In this document: in pieces, positions 7,713-15,540 of the stretch
Position numbering within the stretch: the stretch's first letter is position 1
How the letters are laid out: every line of letters starts with the position of its first letter
Source: Oscillospiraceae bacterium
GTDB taxonomy: Bacteria > Bacillota > Clostridia > Oscillospirales > Ruminococcaceae
Length of the DNA stretch: 64,000 nucleotides
NCBI GenBank assembly: GCA_902363145.1
Contig: CABIZB010000004.1
Span: forward strand, 124,001-188,000
Direction of reading: 5' to 3'
Position numbers and translations under genes: made by a program
The notes under the pieces: model-generated
What the model was told of the DNA's origin: nothing
The model's database searches: none
Seen by the model: the letters and a program-made list of their open reading frames with translations, nothing else

Positions 7713-8225
7713 ATGAAATGCAGCTTTGATTCAACAGGCACGCTTGAAAATCTGCTTGGCTCAGCTATACTTATTGTAGCTTTGTCCGTAAGCTTACTTA
7801 TAAGCTCTATCGGGTATTATTACAAATTTTCAACGCTCATGGCAGTTTCGGCAATTATTTTTACTGTCTCTGCTGCGGCTGCTTTTGTTTTGTATATCAT
7901 CAAAGGCGGAATGATATATGCCAAAAGCGATAAGCTTATTATCACCCACAGCCTTGCCTCCCGGAAGATACTCGTTTCAAGAATAAGCTATGAGGATATC
8001 GAATATGCCGATCATAATGTGACACAGAAGCGCAGCAGGCTGGGCTTTTACTGCTATGTATTTGAGCTTATTATACATATGAAAAGCAGAAAAAAAATAA
8101 AGCTTTGCGTTGACCTCAATATTCCCGAAGACAAGCCCATGTGCGACCCCGACGGCTACAAGCGGTTTATAAACGATCAGCCTATTATGAAGCTTTGCAG
8201 ATATATAAACGAAAAATCAAGATAA
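7713..8225 (+). CDS. Two-TM membrane protein of unknown function between the Tyr T-box and tyrS
   Basis: 170 residues; not a family I recognise. Two hydrophobic helices lie at about residues 15-35 and 43-62, followed by a 105-residue, mostly soluble tail with a PH-like beta pattern (KSDKLIITHSLASRKILV, then YEDIEYAD). ATG 7713 has GGGGTGA upstream; an earlier in-frame ATG at 7683 lies inside the T-box terminator and was rejected. Because it lies between the T-box and tyrS it should be induced by tyrosine-tRNA shortage along with tyrS. Nothing in the protein itself points to tyrosine. Confidence 0.75.
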   Translation: MKCSFDSTGTLENLLGSAILIVALSVSLLISSIGYYYKFSTLMAVSAIIFTVSAAAAFVLYIIKGGMIYAKSDKLIITHSLASRKILVSRISYEDIEYADHNVTQKRSRLGFYCYVFELIIHMKSRKKIKLCVDLNIPEDKPMCDPDGYKRFINDQPIMKLCRYINEKSR

Positions 8226-8229
8226 AAAT

Positions 8230-8290
8230 CAACTTGAAAGGCGGTGGTATCAGTGAGGCGGTTCGTTACCGTCTCATACAGAAGCCGATA
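8230..8290 (+). promoter_or_regulatory. Possible T-box antiterminator remnant directly before tyrS
   Basis: GGCGGTGGTATCA is followed by a hairpin, GTGAGGCGGT-TCGT-TACCGTCTCAT (GU pairs allowed), and then a GAAGCC end that could pair with GGC. This resembles the T-box bulge and its flanking helices. No stem I, specifier or terminator can sit here because a coding gene fills the space upstream. Confidence 0.4.
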
Positions 8291-8332
8291 AAAATGTCAA
8301 TTCAAACAAATATATAAATGGAGGAAAATAAA

Positions 8333-9547
8333 ATGACTTTATACGAAGAACTCACCAGAAGAGGACTTATCGCTCAGGTAACTGATGAAAAAGAGATAAG
8401 CGAGATGATAAACAACGGAAAGGCTACCTTCTACATCGGCTTCGACCCCACTGCCGACAGCCTTCACGTTGGTCACTTCATGGCTCTGTGCCTTATGAAG
8501 AGACTCCAGATGGCAGGCAATAAGCCCATCGTGCTTATCGGCGGCGGCACAGGTATGATCGGTGACCCCTCCGGCAAGTCCGACATGAGAAAGATGATGA
8601 CCCAGGAAACAGTTCAGCACAACTGCGACTGCTTCAAGAAGCAGATGAGCCGCTTCATCGACTTCTCCGAGGGCAAGGCTATCATGGTAAACAACGCTGA
8701 CTGGCTCATGAACCTGAACTACATCGAGCTGCTCCGTGAAGTCGGCGCCTGCTTCTCGGTAAACAAGATGCTCACATTCGAGTGCTACAAGCAGAGAATG
8801 GAAAGAGGTCTTACATTCTTAGAGTTCAACTACATGATAATGCAGTCCTACGACTTCTATATGCTGTTCCAGAAGTACGGCTGCAATATGCAGTTCGGCG
8901 GCGATGACCAGTGGGCAAATATGCTGGGCGGCACAGAGCTTATCAGAAAGAAGCTTGCTAAGGACGCTCACGCAATGACTATCACCCTGCTCACCAACTC
9001 CGAGGGCAAGAAGATGGGCAAGACCGAAAAGGGCGCTGTATGGCTCGACCCCGAAAAGACCTCTCCCTACGACTTCTTCCAGTACTGGAGAAACGTTGGC
9101 GACAACGATGTTATCAAGTGCCTGAAGCTCCTCACATTCCTGCCCATTGAGCAGATAGAGGAAATGGAGCGCACCATGACAGGCGCAGAACTCAACAAGG
9201 CAAAGGAGCTACTTGCATACGAGCTTACCTCCCTTATCCACGGCAAGGAAGAGGCTGACAAGTGCCTTGAAGCAGCAAAGAAGCTTTTCGGCGGCGCAGG
9301 AAACACCGATGATATGCCCACCACCGAGATCCCCGCAGCAGAGCTGGAGGGCGGCATAAACATTCTTGACCTGCTGGTAAAGACAGCTCTCTGCCCCTCC
9401 AAGAGCGAGGCAAGGAGACTTGTACAGCAGGGCGGCGTATCCGTTGATGATGTAAAGGTAACAGACCCCAACGCAGCTGTTGAGATAGCAGAGAGCGTTA
9501 TCATCAAGAAGGGCAAGAAGGTTTACCACAAGGTAGCAAGAGCATAA
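8333..9547 (+). CDS. tyrS: Tyrosine--tRNA ligase
   Basis: 404 residues, class I synthetase. The HIGH signature appears as HVGHFMA at about residue 42, the tyrosine-binding QxxxD region as MIMQSYDF and [10 protein letters not shown], and the KMSKS loop as KMGKT. A C-terminal S4-like RNA-binding domain ([16 protein letters not shown]) follows. ATG 8333 is chosen because AAATGGAGGAAA places GGAGG just upstream; ATG 8318 overlaps that site. It is probably controlled by the T-box at 7441-7700, with the membrane protein gene in between. Confidence 0.97.
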   Translation: MTLYEELTRRGLIAQVTDEKEISEMINNGKATFYIGFDPTADSLHVGHFMALCLMKRLQMAGNKPIVLIGGGTGMIGDPSGKSDMRKMMTQETVQHNCDCFKKQMSRFIDFSEGKAIMVNNADWLMNLNYIELLREVGACFSVNKMLTFECYKQRMERGLTFLEFNYMIMQSYDFYMLFQKYGCNMQFGGDDQWANMLGGTELIRKKLAKDAHAMTITLLTNSEGKKMGKTEKGAVWLDPEKTSPYDFFQYWRNVGDNDVIKCLKLLTFLPIEQIEEMERTMTGAELNKAKELLAYELTSLIHGKEEADKCLEAAKKLFGGAGNTDDMPTTEIPAAELEGGINILDLLVKTALCPSKSEARRLVQQGGVSVDDVKVTDPNAAVEIAESVIIKKGKKVYHKVARA

Positions 9548-9621
9548 GAGAAGATAAAGGCAGTGTCAATTTTTTTAGAGGAAAATAAACAAATGACAAG
9601 CCTTGTCCCCTGCCATCACGC

Positions 9622-9650
9622 TTGACAATCCTATTCTTTAGCGTTATAAT
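9622..9650 (+). promoter_or_regulatory. Promoter for the TetR-family gene
   Basis: Exact consensus TTGACA (9622-9627), 17-base spacer, TATAAT (9645-9650). Transcription should begin near 9657. Confidence 0.85.
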
Positions 9651-9685
9651 TATTGCATAGATCACCCACAGAAAGAAGCGGGAAT

Positions 9686-10291
9686 ACGGGAAAACTCGAT
9701 ACCAACAAAAAGATCAAAAGAGATTCCCTCCTTGATACGGCTTTCAGGCTGTTTATGAGTCAGGGTATAAGCAAGACATCTATCTCTGACATCGTTGACC
9801 AGGCAGGCGTTGCAAAAGGCACATTTTATCTTTATTTCAAGGACAAGTATGATATACACAACAAGCTCATATGCCACAAGTCTGCCCAGCTGCTGAAAAA
9901 TGCGCTTTCCCGACTGATGACTGCAAATATCTCCGACTTTGAGGACAGCATCGTTTTCATTGCGGACAGTATCCTGAACCAGCTTTCGGAAAATCCCAAT
10001 CTGCTTAAATTCATCTCAAAAAATCTGAGCTGGGGTTCTCTCCGTTCCGCTGTGACCCAGCCCGAAGACGATGATGACGCTTTGACGGATATTTATGACA
10101 GGCTGAAAATCCGGGCGCAGGGATACAATGAGCCTGAGATAATGTTCTTTATGATAACGAATGTTATCAGCTCATCGTGCTACAGCGCCGTTCTTTACAG
10201 CGAGCCTGCGGACATTTCGGTGCTGAAGCCCCATATTCTGGGCTGCGTAAGGGATATTATGATATCCCACAGGAAGGACAAAACAACGTGA
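9686..10291 (+). CDS. TetR/AcrR-family transcriptional regulator; probable ACG start
   Basis: About 201 residues. The N-terminal DNA-binding domain is clear: LLDTAFRLFMSQGISKTSIS, DIVDQAGVAKGTFYLYFKDK. The ligand-binding half is divergent and the ligand unknown. No ATG or GTG exists before the domain. TTG 9653 lies only three bases after the -10 hexamer of a consensus promoter, so it should not be in the mRNA. ACG 9686, preceded by AGAAAGAAG and seven bases, gives a start a normal distance before the domain. The gene stands alone, ends in a bidirectional terminator, and has no adjacent target that is obvious. Confidence 0.85.
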   Translation, partial: TGKLDTNKKIKRDSLLDTAFRLFMSQGISKTSISDIVDQAGVAKGTFYLYFKDKYDIHNKLICHKSAQLLKNALSRLMTANISDFEDSIVFIADSILNQLSENPNLLKFISKNLSWGSLRSAVTQPEDDDDALTDIYDRLKIRAQGYNEPEIMFFMITNVISSSCYSAVLYSEPADISVLKPHILGCVRDIMISHRKDKTT

Positions 10292-10334
10292 TACTTTTTA
10301 TCGCCGTTATATGCTGAGCCGTTAAACATTACAA

Positions 10335-10378
10335 AGAAAAAAGCAGCACTTCCATTTTTCGGAAGTGCTGCTTTTTTT
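10335..10378. terminator. Bidirectional terminator
   Basis: AAAAAAGCAGCACTTCC, seven-base loop, GGAAGTGCTGCTTTTTTT between convergent tetR and murA. Confidence 0.93.
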
Positions 10379-10392
10379 ATGTTCTGTTTGTA

Positions 10393-11682
10393 TCAGAGCG
10401 ATGACACCTGACGGACTGAATTCCCGGGAACTGTCTTTTTAACAATATCTGCGCCCAAAGCTCTGAGCTTCTGCTCGATATCCTCATAGCCACGCTCAAT
10501 GTGATAGATATCATCTATCTCGGTAACTCCGCTGGCTGCAAGACCTGCTATAACAAGGGCTGCGCCTGCTCTCAGGTCGGGAGCGGTAACGGGTGCACCC
10601 ATAAGCTTGCCCACGCCCTCGATAACTGCCACACGGCCCTCAACGGAAATATCTGCGCCCATTCTCCTGAGTTCGTCCACGTATCTGAAACGGTTGTTGA
10701 ATATCTCATCGGTAACGATGCTGGTACCCTCCGCCAGACAAAGAAGTGTGGATATCTGGGGCTGCATATCTGTGGGGAAACCGGGGTGAGGCATAGTCTT
10801 TACGCTGGTCTTTACCAGAGGGCCGTCAACGGAGATCCTAACGCTGTCGTCATATTCCTCAACGTTAACGCCTATCTTTGCAAGCTTTGCGGTGATAGAT
10901 TCAAGGTGCTTGGGGATAACATTCTTTACAAGCACATTTCCTCTTGTTGCGGCAGCTGCCACCATATATGTTCCTGCCTCGATCTGGTCGGGGATAATTG
11001 CGTAGGTAGTGCCCTTGAGAGTTTTAACTCCTCTTATCTTGATAACATCTGTTCCTGCGCCCATGATATCTGCGCCCATGGAATTGAGGAAGTTTGCAAG
11101 GTCAACGATATGAGGCTCCTTAGCTGCATTTTCGATAACTGTAAGACCTGTTGCCTTAACAGCTGCCAGCATTGCGTTGATGGTAGCGCCTACGGTTATC
11201 TTATCGAAATAGATCTGAGAACCGATGAGCTTATCGGCACAGATATCTATCATGCCGTTATCGAGAGTGCAGGTAGCACCCAGTGATGTAAATGCCTTTA
11301 GATGCTGGTCAATGGGACGGTCGCCGAGATAGCAGCCGCCGGGCATTGAAACACGCGCTCTTCCGAACTTGCCCAGCAGTGTTCCCAGGAAATAATAGGA
11401 AGCTCTCATAAGGCGTGCCAGCTCATAGGGAACAACAGGGTCCTTGATGCCTGTTGCGTCGATGCGGTAAACGCTCTTGTCTATGCGCTGAACGTCAGCT
11501 CCCATTTCATAAAGGATACGCAGAGAAATGGAAACGTCGCTTATGTTCGGTATATTTTCAAGTATGCAGGGACCGTCCGCAAGGATAACGGCAGGGATTA
11601 TGGCAACTACGGCGTTTTTTGCTCCGCTTATAGTGACCTCGCCCTCAAGACGGCGGCCGCCCTTTATAATAAATTTTTCCAA
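10393..11682 (-). CDS. murA: UDP-N-acetylglucosamine 1-carboxyvinyltransferase
   Basis: 429 residues, usual length. It transfers enolpyruvate from PEP to UDP-GlcNAc, the first committed step of peptidoglycan synthesis. The N-terminal ISGAKNA substrate loop, the PGGCYLGDRPID loop with the active-site Cys (site of fosfomycin attack), and the HPGFPTDMQPQ segment are all present. ATG 11682 has AGGAGAG upstream. A CTGCGGACATTATCCGCAGTTTT hairpin lies in its leader (about 11702-11720) and might attenuate transcription. Confidence 0.97.
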   Translation of the reverse strand: MEKFIIKGGRRLEGEVTISGAKNAVVAIIPAVILADGPCILENIPNISDVSISLRILYEMGADVQRIDKSVYRIDATGIKDPVVPYELARLMRASYYFLGTLLGKFGRARVSMPGGCYLGDRPIDQHLKAFTSLGATCTLDNGMIDICADKLIGSQIYFDKITVGATINAMLAAVKATGLTVIENAAKEPHIVDLANFLNSMGADIMGAGTDVIKIRGVKTLKGTTYAIIPDQIEAGTYMVAAAATRGNVLVKNVIPKHLESITAKLAKIGVNVEEYDDSVRISVDGPLVKTSVKTMPHPGFPTDMQPQISTLLCLAEGTSIVTDEIFNNRFRYVDELRRMGADISVEGRVAVIEGVGKLMGAPVTAPDLRAGAALVIAGLAASGVTEIDDIYHIERGYEDIEQKLRALGADIVKKTVPGNSVRQVSSL

Positions 11683-12152
11683 AACACAACTCTCCTGTAA
11701 AACTGCGGATAATGTCCGCAGAAAAAGTGCGGCTGTCCTGACATTATTGCAACAGACAAAACCGCCTTTGATTTTTTGTATTAACTATTATATCACAAAC
11801 GAAACCAAATTAAAAGTATTTTCAACTGAACATTTTGACGGAAATTACGGCTGACACAAAGAATTTAATGTCAATATCAACAAAATTTAACTATTGTGGT
11901 ATCAGGCGCAAAGATAAATTCCAACAGGCTGTTACTTTTCTGTAATTTCTGAACATTGCTGTAACCAATGTGTAACCTTTGGAATAAAAGGCGGTTTTAC
12001 ATCATATAATTTGTGAATCCAAATCGTCGGAACGGGTAATTATGCGCCGCAGTTTTTGGGCGCAGTGATAAAAAATATACGCATATGCTCGGAAAGCAGC
12101 AGAAATTTTTACAGCGCACCAAATGCGCATATCTGCCATGGAGGAATATATT
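11683..12152. other. Intergenic region between divergent murA and the M50 protease gene
   Basis: About 470 bases. A minus-strand TATAAT at 11787-11792 with a weak TTTTAA -35 could serve murA, and a plus-strand TATAAT at 12005-12010 could serve the protease gene but lacks a recognisable -35. The stem CTGCGGA/TCCGCAG (11702-11720) lies in the murA leader. I see no coding sequence. Confidence 0.5.
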
Positions 12153-12734
12153 TTGACAAGCGGTGCTGAATTTTATTTTAAAGGGACAAGGATACGCATT
12201 ACTTTCGGATTTTTTGCGGTATGGTCGGTGCTGATAATGCAGTCCCCCGTTTCAAAAGCAGGCGAGCTGGCTTTGCTTTCCTGCCTGCTCCACGAAGGCG
12301 GGCATATAACAGCCATGGCGGTCATGGGGATAAAGCCACGGAGCCTTACATTTTACAGCGGCGGCATAGGCATGAAAAGCGGAGCGATATTGTCCCCTGC
12401 CCGTGAGATATTCATATTGTCGGCGGGGTGTCTGGTAAATCTGCTTCTGGCGCTGGCAGGGACGCTTACGGGCAGCAGGATATTAACGGGGATAAATCTG
12501 GCGCTGATGCTTTTTAACCTGCTCCCTCTGCCAAGCCTTGACGGGGGGCGTATCCTGCGCACGGTCGTGGAAGCAATATCCCCTGCCGCTGACATCTCGG
12601 GGGTGCAGAACGCTTTTGGCATTGTTATGGGGATCGCAGCGGCGGTGTTTTTCTTTGTCTCAGGGAGCATAAGCTTCACGCTGCCTCTTACGCTGGGGCT
12701 GATAGTTCTGGAGGGGCTGGCGGACAGGAGATAG
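12153..12734 (+). CDS. Site-2 protease family (M50) membrane metalloprotease, SpoIVFB-like
   Basis: 193 residues. The zinc motif HEGGH (residues 47-51) and the second motif LPLPSLDGGRIL (about 120-131, with the zinc-binding Asp) define an intramembrane metalloprotease. Four to six hydrophobic segments are seen and there is no CBS domain, as in the short SpoIVFB-like group that cleaves sporulation or stress regulators. TTG 12153 is chosen because GGAGG (12141-12145) lies at good spacing; ATG 12138 overlaps the site. The gene stands alone. The substrate is unknown. Confidence 0.85.
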   Translation: MTSGAEFYFKGTRIRITFGFFAVWSVLIMQSPVSKAGELALLSCLLHEGGHITAMAVMGIKPRSLTFYSGGIGMKSGAILSPAREIFILSAGCLVNLLLALAGTLTGSRILTGINLALMLFNLLPLPSLDGGRILRTVVEAISPAADISGVQNAFGIVMGIAAAVFFFVSGSISFTLPLTLGLIVLEGLADRR

Positions 12735-12832
12735 CGTAATATCGGCGTCCTGACGGCTTAATACAGGTATCTGTAGGCAAAATCCCGATTTTGAGACGCA
12801 CAAAAAGTTATGAAATTTGTACAAAATCACCT

Positions 12833-12861
12833 TTGAAGCAAATCGCAAAATATGATATAAT
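12833..12861 (+). promoter_or_regulatory. Promoter in front of the MITE-truncated short gene
   Basis: TTGAAG (12833-12838), 17-base spacer, TATAAT (12856-12861), followed by AAAGGATG and ATG 12893. Confidence 0.65.
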
Positions 12862-12892
12862 TAACATATAAAATAAAGAAAGGATGTTTTAT

Positions 12893-12949
12893 ATGAAACG
12901 TATCATAATACTAATCTTTAATCGTTCTATAGACAAAGCCGACAGATGA
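12893..12949 (+). pseudogene. Gene start cut off by a MITE-like element
   Basis: A promoter, an AAAGGA ribosome site and ATG 12893 lead into MKRIII..., the start of a typical lipoprotein or membrane gene. After about five codons the sequence becomes the MITE-like repeat (from 12908) and the frame stops at 12949, after 18 residues. The original downstream coding sequence is gone. What it encoded cannot be told. Confidence 0.5.
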
Positions 12950-12999
12950 AATAAGACCGGTCTGGGAAAGCGACTGCAGGCGGGCTTGTCGCCCGGCAA
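12908..12999 (+). repeat. MITE-2, left part only (truncated copy)
   Basis: Begins ATACTAATCTTTAATC and continues CTATAGACAAAGCCGACAGA, matching the full copy at 47413-47572 with few changes. It includes the inner GGCGGGC/GCCCG hairpin, then diverges near 12999; the right end is missing. Confidence 0.85.
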
Positions 13000-13028
13000 T
13001 GCTCCATGCACAAAATAATAAATAGTAC

Positions 13029-13064
13029 AAAAGCGGAACTGCATAGCAAAACAGTTCCGCTTTT
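13029..13064. terminator. Terminator for glgB
   Basis: AAAAGCGGAACTG, ten-base loop, CAGTTCCGCTTTT; it lies just past the glgB stop and is usable from both sides. Confidence 0.85.
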
Positions 13065-13075
13065 ACTTTTATATG

Positions 13076-14878
13076 TTATTTTGCAGCCGGTTTAGAAAAC
13101 ACTTCTCCGTCAAAAAGTCTGCCTGAGAACGGGCTGAGCTTTACGAAAAATTCTCCGTCTGCGGGCTTTATCTTCACGCTGCGCTTGACCTCGGTCTTGC
13201 CGCTGTAGATGTTGCTGTCGGAATTGATAAGCTCTTTAAGATCTGTAAGTCCGTCTGTGGGAATGGTTATGGTCTGCTCCCTGTCGGAGAAATTCAGCAG
13301 GCAGATTGTCGTTTCATTCTCCGCACAGCGCTTATATGCAAATACCGAGCGCTCCGACTCATCGGGAAGTATCCACTTGAAGCAGTCGGGGTTATATTCG
13401 CCGTTATAAAGGGAGGGACGTGTGGTGTAGAGCTTTTCAAGGTCGGTCATATATCTGAGGAATGAATCGTGGAGAGGATATTTGAGTATATCCCAGTCCT
13501 GCTCTCTTGTTTCGTCCCACTCTCTGAACTGGGCAAACTCGCCGCCCATGAAGTTCAGCTTTTTGCCCGGGTGGGAATACATATACATATAAAATGCCCT
13601 TGCCTGAGGGAATTTCACATCATAATCGCCCCACATCTTCTGAATGACGGTCGCCTTGCCGTGAACGTTTTCATCGTGGGAGATCGGCAGCAGATAAAGC
13701 TCATTGTAGAAATACTGCATGGAAAAGGTTATCTTGCCATGGTGATATTTTCTCTCTGCAGGTGGGGTGCGGAAGTAATCGAGAGTGTCGTTCATCCAGC
13801 CCAGATCCCACTTGTAGTCAAAGCCAAGGCCATCATACTCAACGGGAGCTGTTACCTTGGGGAATGCGGTGGAATCCTCCGCAATAAGCATTGCGGTGGG
13901 GTGGAGGGCATGAAGCCCTGAGTTCATCTTTTTAAGGAAATCGACGGTGCATTTGTTAACGCCGCGCTCGGGATCGCCCTGCCAGTATATGGCACGGCTT
14001 ATTGCGTCCATACGCAGACCGTCGAAATGATATTTTTCAAGCCAGTAGTTGGCGGCGGACTGCAAAAAGCAGCAGACCTCACGCCTTGAATGGATAAAGT
14101 TGCAGGTTCCCCACTCGCTGATGGTAACATCGCTGTCGGGGTATTCATAAAGGCAGGTGCCATCGTATTTTGCAAGGGCATAGCCGTCCATGGCAAAATG
14201 CACGGGAACGAAATCCATGATAACGCCGATATCGTTCTTGTGGCACTTGTCGATGAGCTTCATAAGCTGGGCGGGAGTGCCGTAGCGTGATGTGGGGGCA
14301 AAAAAGCCTGTATTCTGGTATCCCCATGAGCAGTCGGCAGGGTGCTCGCTGAGGGGCATGAACTCGATATGTGTATAATGGTGCTTCTTGACGTATTTTA
14401 TAAGCTTGTCCGCAATGTCGGAATAGGAATACCAGCCGTTTTCATTATCGGGGTCGGTATGCCATGAGCCGAGATGCACCTCATAGATATTGAGAGGCTC
14501 ATTATAGTTCTTGCTGCGCTTTTCCAGCCACTCACTGTCGGTGAATTTGTACTCGTCAAGGTCGGTTATAATGGACGCAAAATTGGGGCGAAGCTCCATT
14601 GCAAAGCCGTAGGGGTCGCAGTGCTCCACTCTGCCCAGTGAAGAATAGATGACATACTTATACATCTGACCCTTTTTTGCCTTGGCGGAAAAATACGACC
14701 AGACATGACCGTCCTTTATCATATTTTCCTCCTGCCAGTCGTTCCACTCGCCGATTATGGTTATCCTCTCAGCTGAGGGTGCAAAGGTGCGGAAAACAGT
14801 GCCGTCGGGGTTGGGGTGAGCGCCGAAAAACTCGTAAGCATCAAAAACATTGCCCATGTAAAACTCGTGCATATCCAT
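13076..14878 (-). CDS. glgB: 1,4-alpha-glucan branching enzyme
   Basis: 600 residues, GH13. An N-terminal CBM48-like domain (FFGAHPNPDGTVFRTFAPSA) precedes the catalytic barrel. Catalytic residues are the nucleophile Asp in GLRMDAIS, the acid Glu in LIAEDST, and Asp in ISHDENVHGK. MGGEFAQFREWDE and a C-terminal all-beta domain complete the family pattern. It forms alpha-1,6 branches in glycogen. ATG 14878 has AAGGA nine bases upstream; ATG 14887 would be too close. No other glg gene lies in the window. It is downstream of marR by 24 bases and may be co-transcribed. Confidence 0.95.
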   Translation of the reverse strand: MDMHEFYMGNVFDAYEFFGAHPNPDGTVFRTFAPSAERITIIGEWNDWQEENMIKDGHVWSYFSAKAKKGQMYKYVIYSSLGRVEHCDPYGFAMELRPNFASIITDLDEYKFTDSEWLEKRSKNYNEPLNIYEVHLGSWHTDPDNENGWYSYSDIADKLIKYVKKHHYTHIEFMPLSEHPADCSWGYQNTGFFAPTSRYGTPAQLMKLIDKCHKNDIGVIMDFVPVHFAMDGYALAKYDGTCLYEYPDSDVTISEWGTCNFIHSRREVCCFLQSAANYWLEKYHFDGLRMDAISRAIYWQGDPERGVNKCTVDFLKKMNSGLHALHPTAMLIAEDSTAFPKVTAPVEYDGLGFDYKWDLGWMNDTLDYFRTPPAERKYHHGKITFSMQYFYNELYLLPISHDENVHGKATVIQKMWGDYDVKFPQARAFYMYMYSHPGKKLNFMGGEFAQFREWDETREQDWDILKYPLHDSFLRYMTDLEKLYTTRPSLYNGEYNPDCFKWILPDESERSVFAYKRCAENETTICLLNFSDREQTITIPTDGLTDLKELINSDSNIYSGKTEVKRSVKIKPADGEFFVKLSPFSGRLFDGEVFSKPAAK

Positions 14879-14902
14879 ATATATCATTCCTTTTTATTAA
14901 GA

Positions 14903-15346
14903 TCAAGGGAAATCTGCCTTGCGGCAGGCATTTACAAACTCCTCCATGGAGCGGATAAAATTTTCTGCACTTTCGCTGCCCATTGCGTTTATTATAGCGG
15001 AAAGCCTGCTGCGGAGCAGTTCTCTGCCGTTTTCAACATAACCCGAACCTGCATAAGTGGGACTTACCATTATCCTGCGGCGGTCGTTCTCATCGGTGCG
15101 GCGGCTGATAAAGCCTTTTTTCTCCAGGGAACGGAGAATGCCTGCCACACGCCCGCCTGTCATATCAAGGGCGGAAACAATATCGCCTGTGGCGATCTCT
15201 CCGCCGCCTGCGGTGTAATGGATATAGGACAGCACCTTCATTTCGCCCTGCATGAAGTTTTCCAGCCCCAAGGGAATTTTCATATAATAGTACTGTCGGA
15301 GCACTTCTATCAGCTCGTCGGAAAGACCTGCGTCTGCCTTGTCCAT
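14903..15346 (-). CDS. MarR-family transcriptional regulator
   Basis: 147 residues. The winged helix reads GEIATGDIVSALDMTGGRVAGILRSLEKKGFISRRTDENDRRRI, with the DxRR wing typical of MarR proteins. It should bind DNA as a dimer. The promoter at 15389-15417 has a TTAAC-AGT-GTTAA palindrome at the transcription start, which points to autoregulation. The promoter region is shared with divergent mtaD, and glgB follows by 24 bases, so either could be a target. The ligand is unknown. Confidence 0.9.
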   Translation of the reverse strand: MDKADAGLSDELIEVLRQYYYMKIPLGLENFMQGEMKVLSYIHYTAGGGEIATGDIVSALDMTGGRVAGILRSLEKKGFISRRTDENDRRRIMVSPTYAGSGYVENGRELLRSRLSAIINAMGSESAENFIRSMEEFVNACRKADFP

Positions 15347-15367
15347 ATAGCACCTCCCGCAAGATAT

Positions 15368-15380
15368 TTAACAGTGTTAA
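15368..15380. promoter_or_regulatory. Probable MarR operator
   Basis: TTAAC-AGT-GTTAA palindrome lying about 9 bases past the -10 of the marR promoter, at the expected start of transcription. Confidence 0.6.
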
Positions 15381-15388
15381 CTAATTTG

Positions 15389-15417
15389 AGTATAGCATTA
15401 TTTTCACCGCTTGTCAA
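15389..15417 (-). promoter_or_regulatory. Promoter for marR-glgB
   Basis: Minus strand TTGACA (15412-15417), 17-base spacer, TATACT (15389-15394). Confidence 0.8.
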
Positions 15418-15463
15418 TAGGGATCAAGCGCCGCCATTTGGCGGTCAAAATGCAAAATTATCA

Positions 15464-15492
15464 TTGCTTTTGAGAGCATATTGTGATATAAT
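15464..15492 (+). promoter_or_regulatory. Promoter for mtaD
   Basis: TTGCTT (15464-15469), 17-base spacer, TATAAT (15487-15492). Confidence 0.65.
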
Positions 15493-15540
15493 AAAAATAT
15501 ATATTGCCGCATGACGGCGCACATGAAAGGAATGCTCGCA

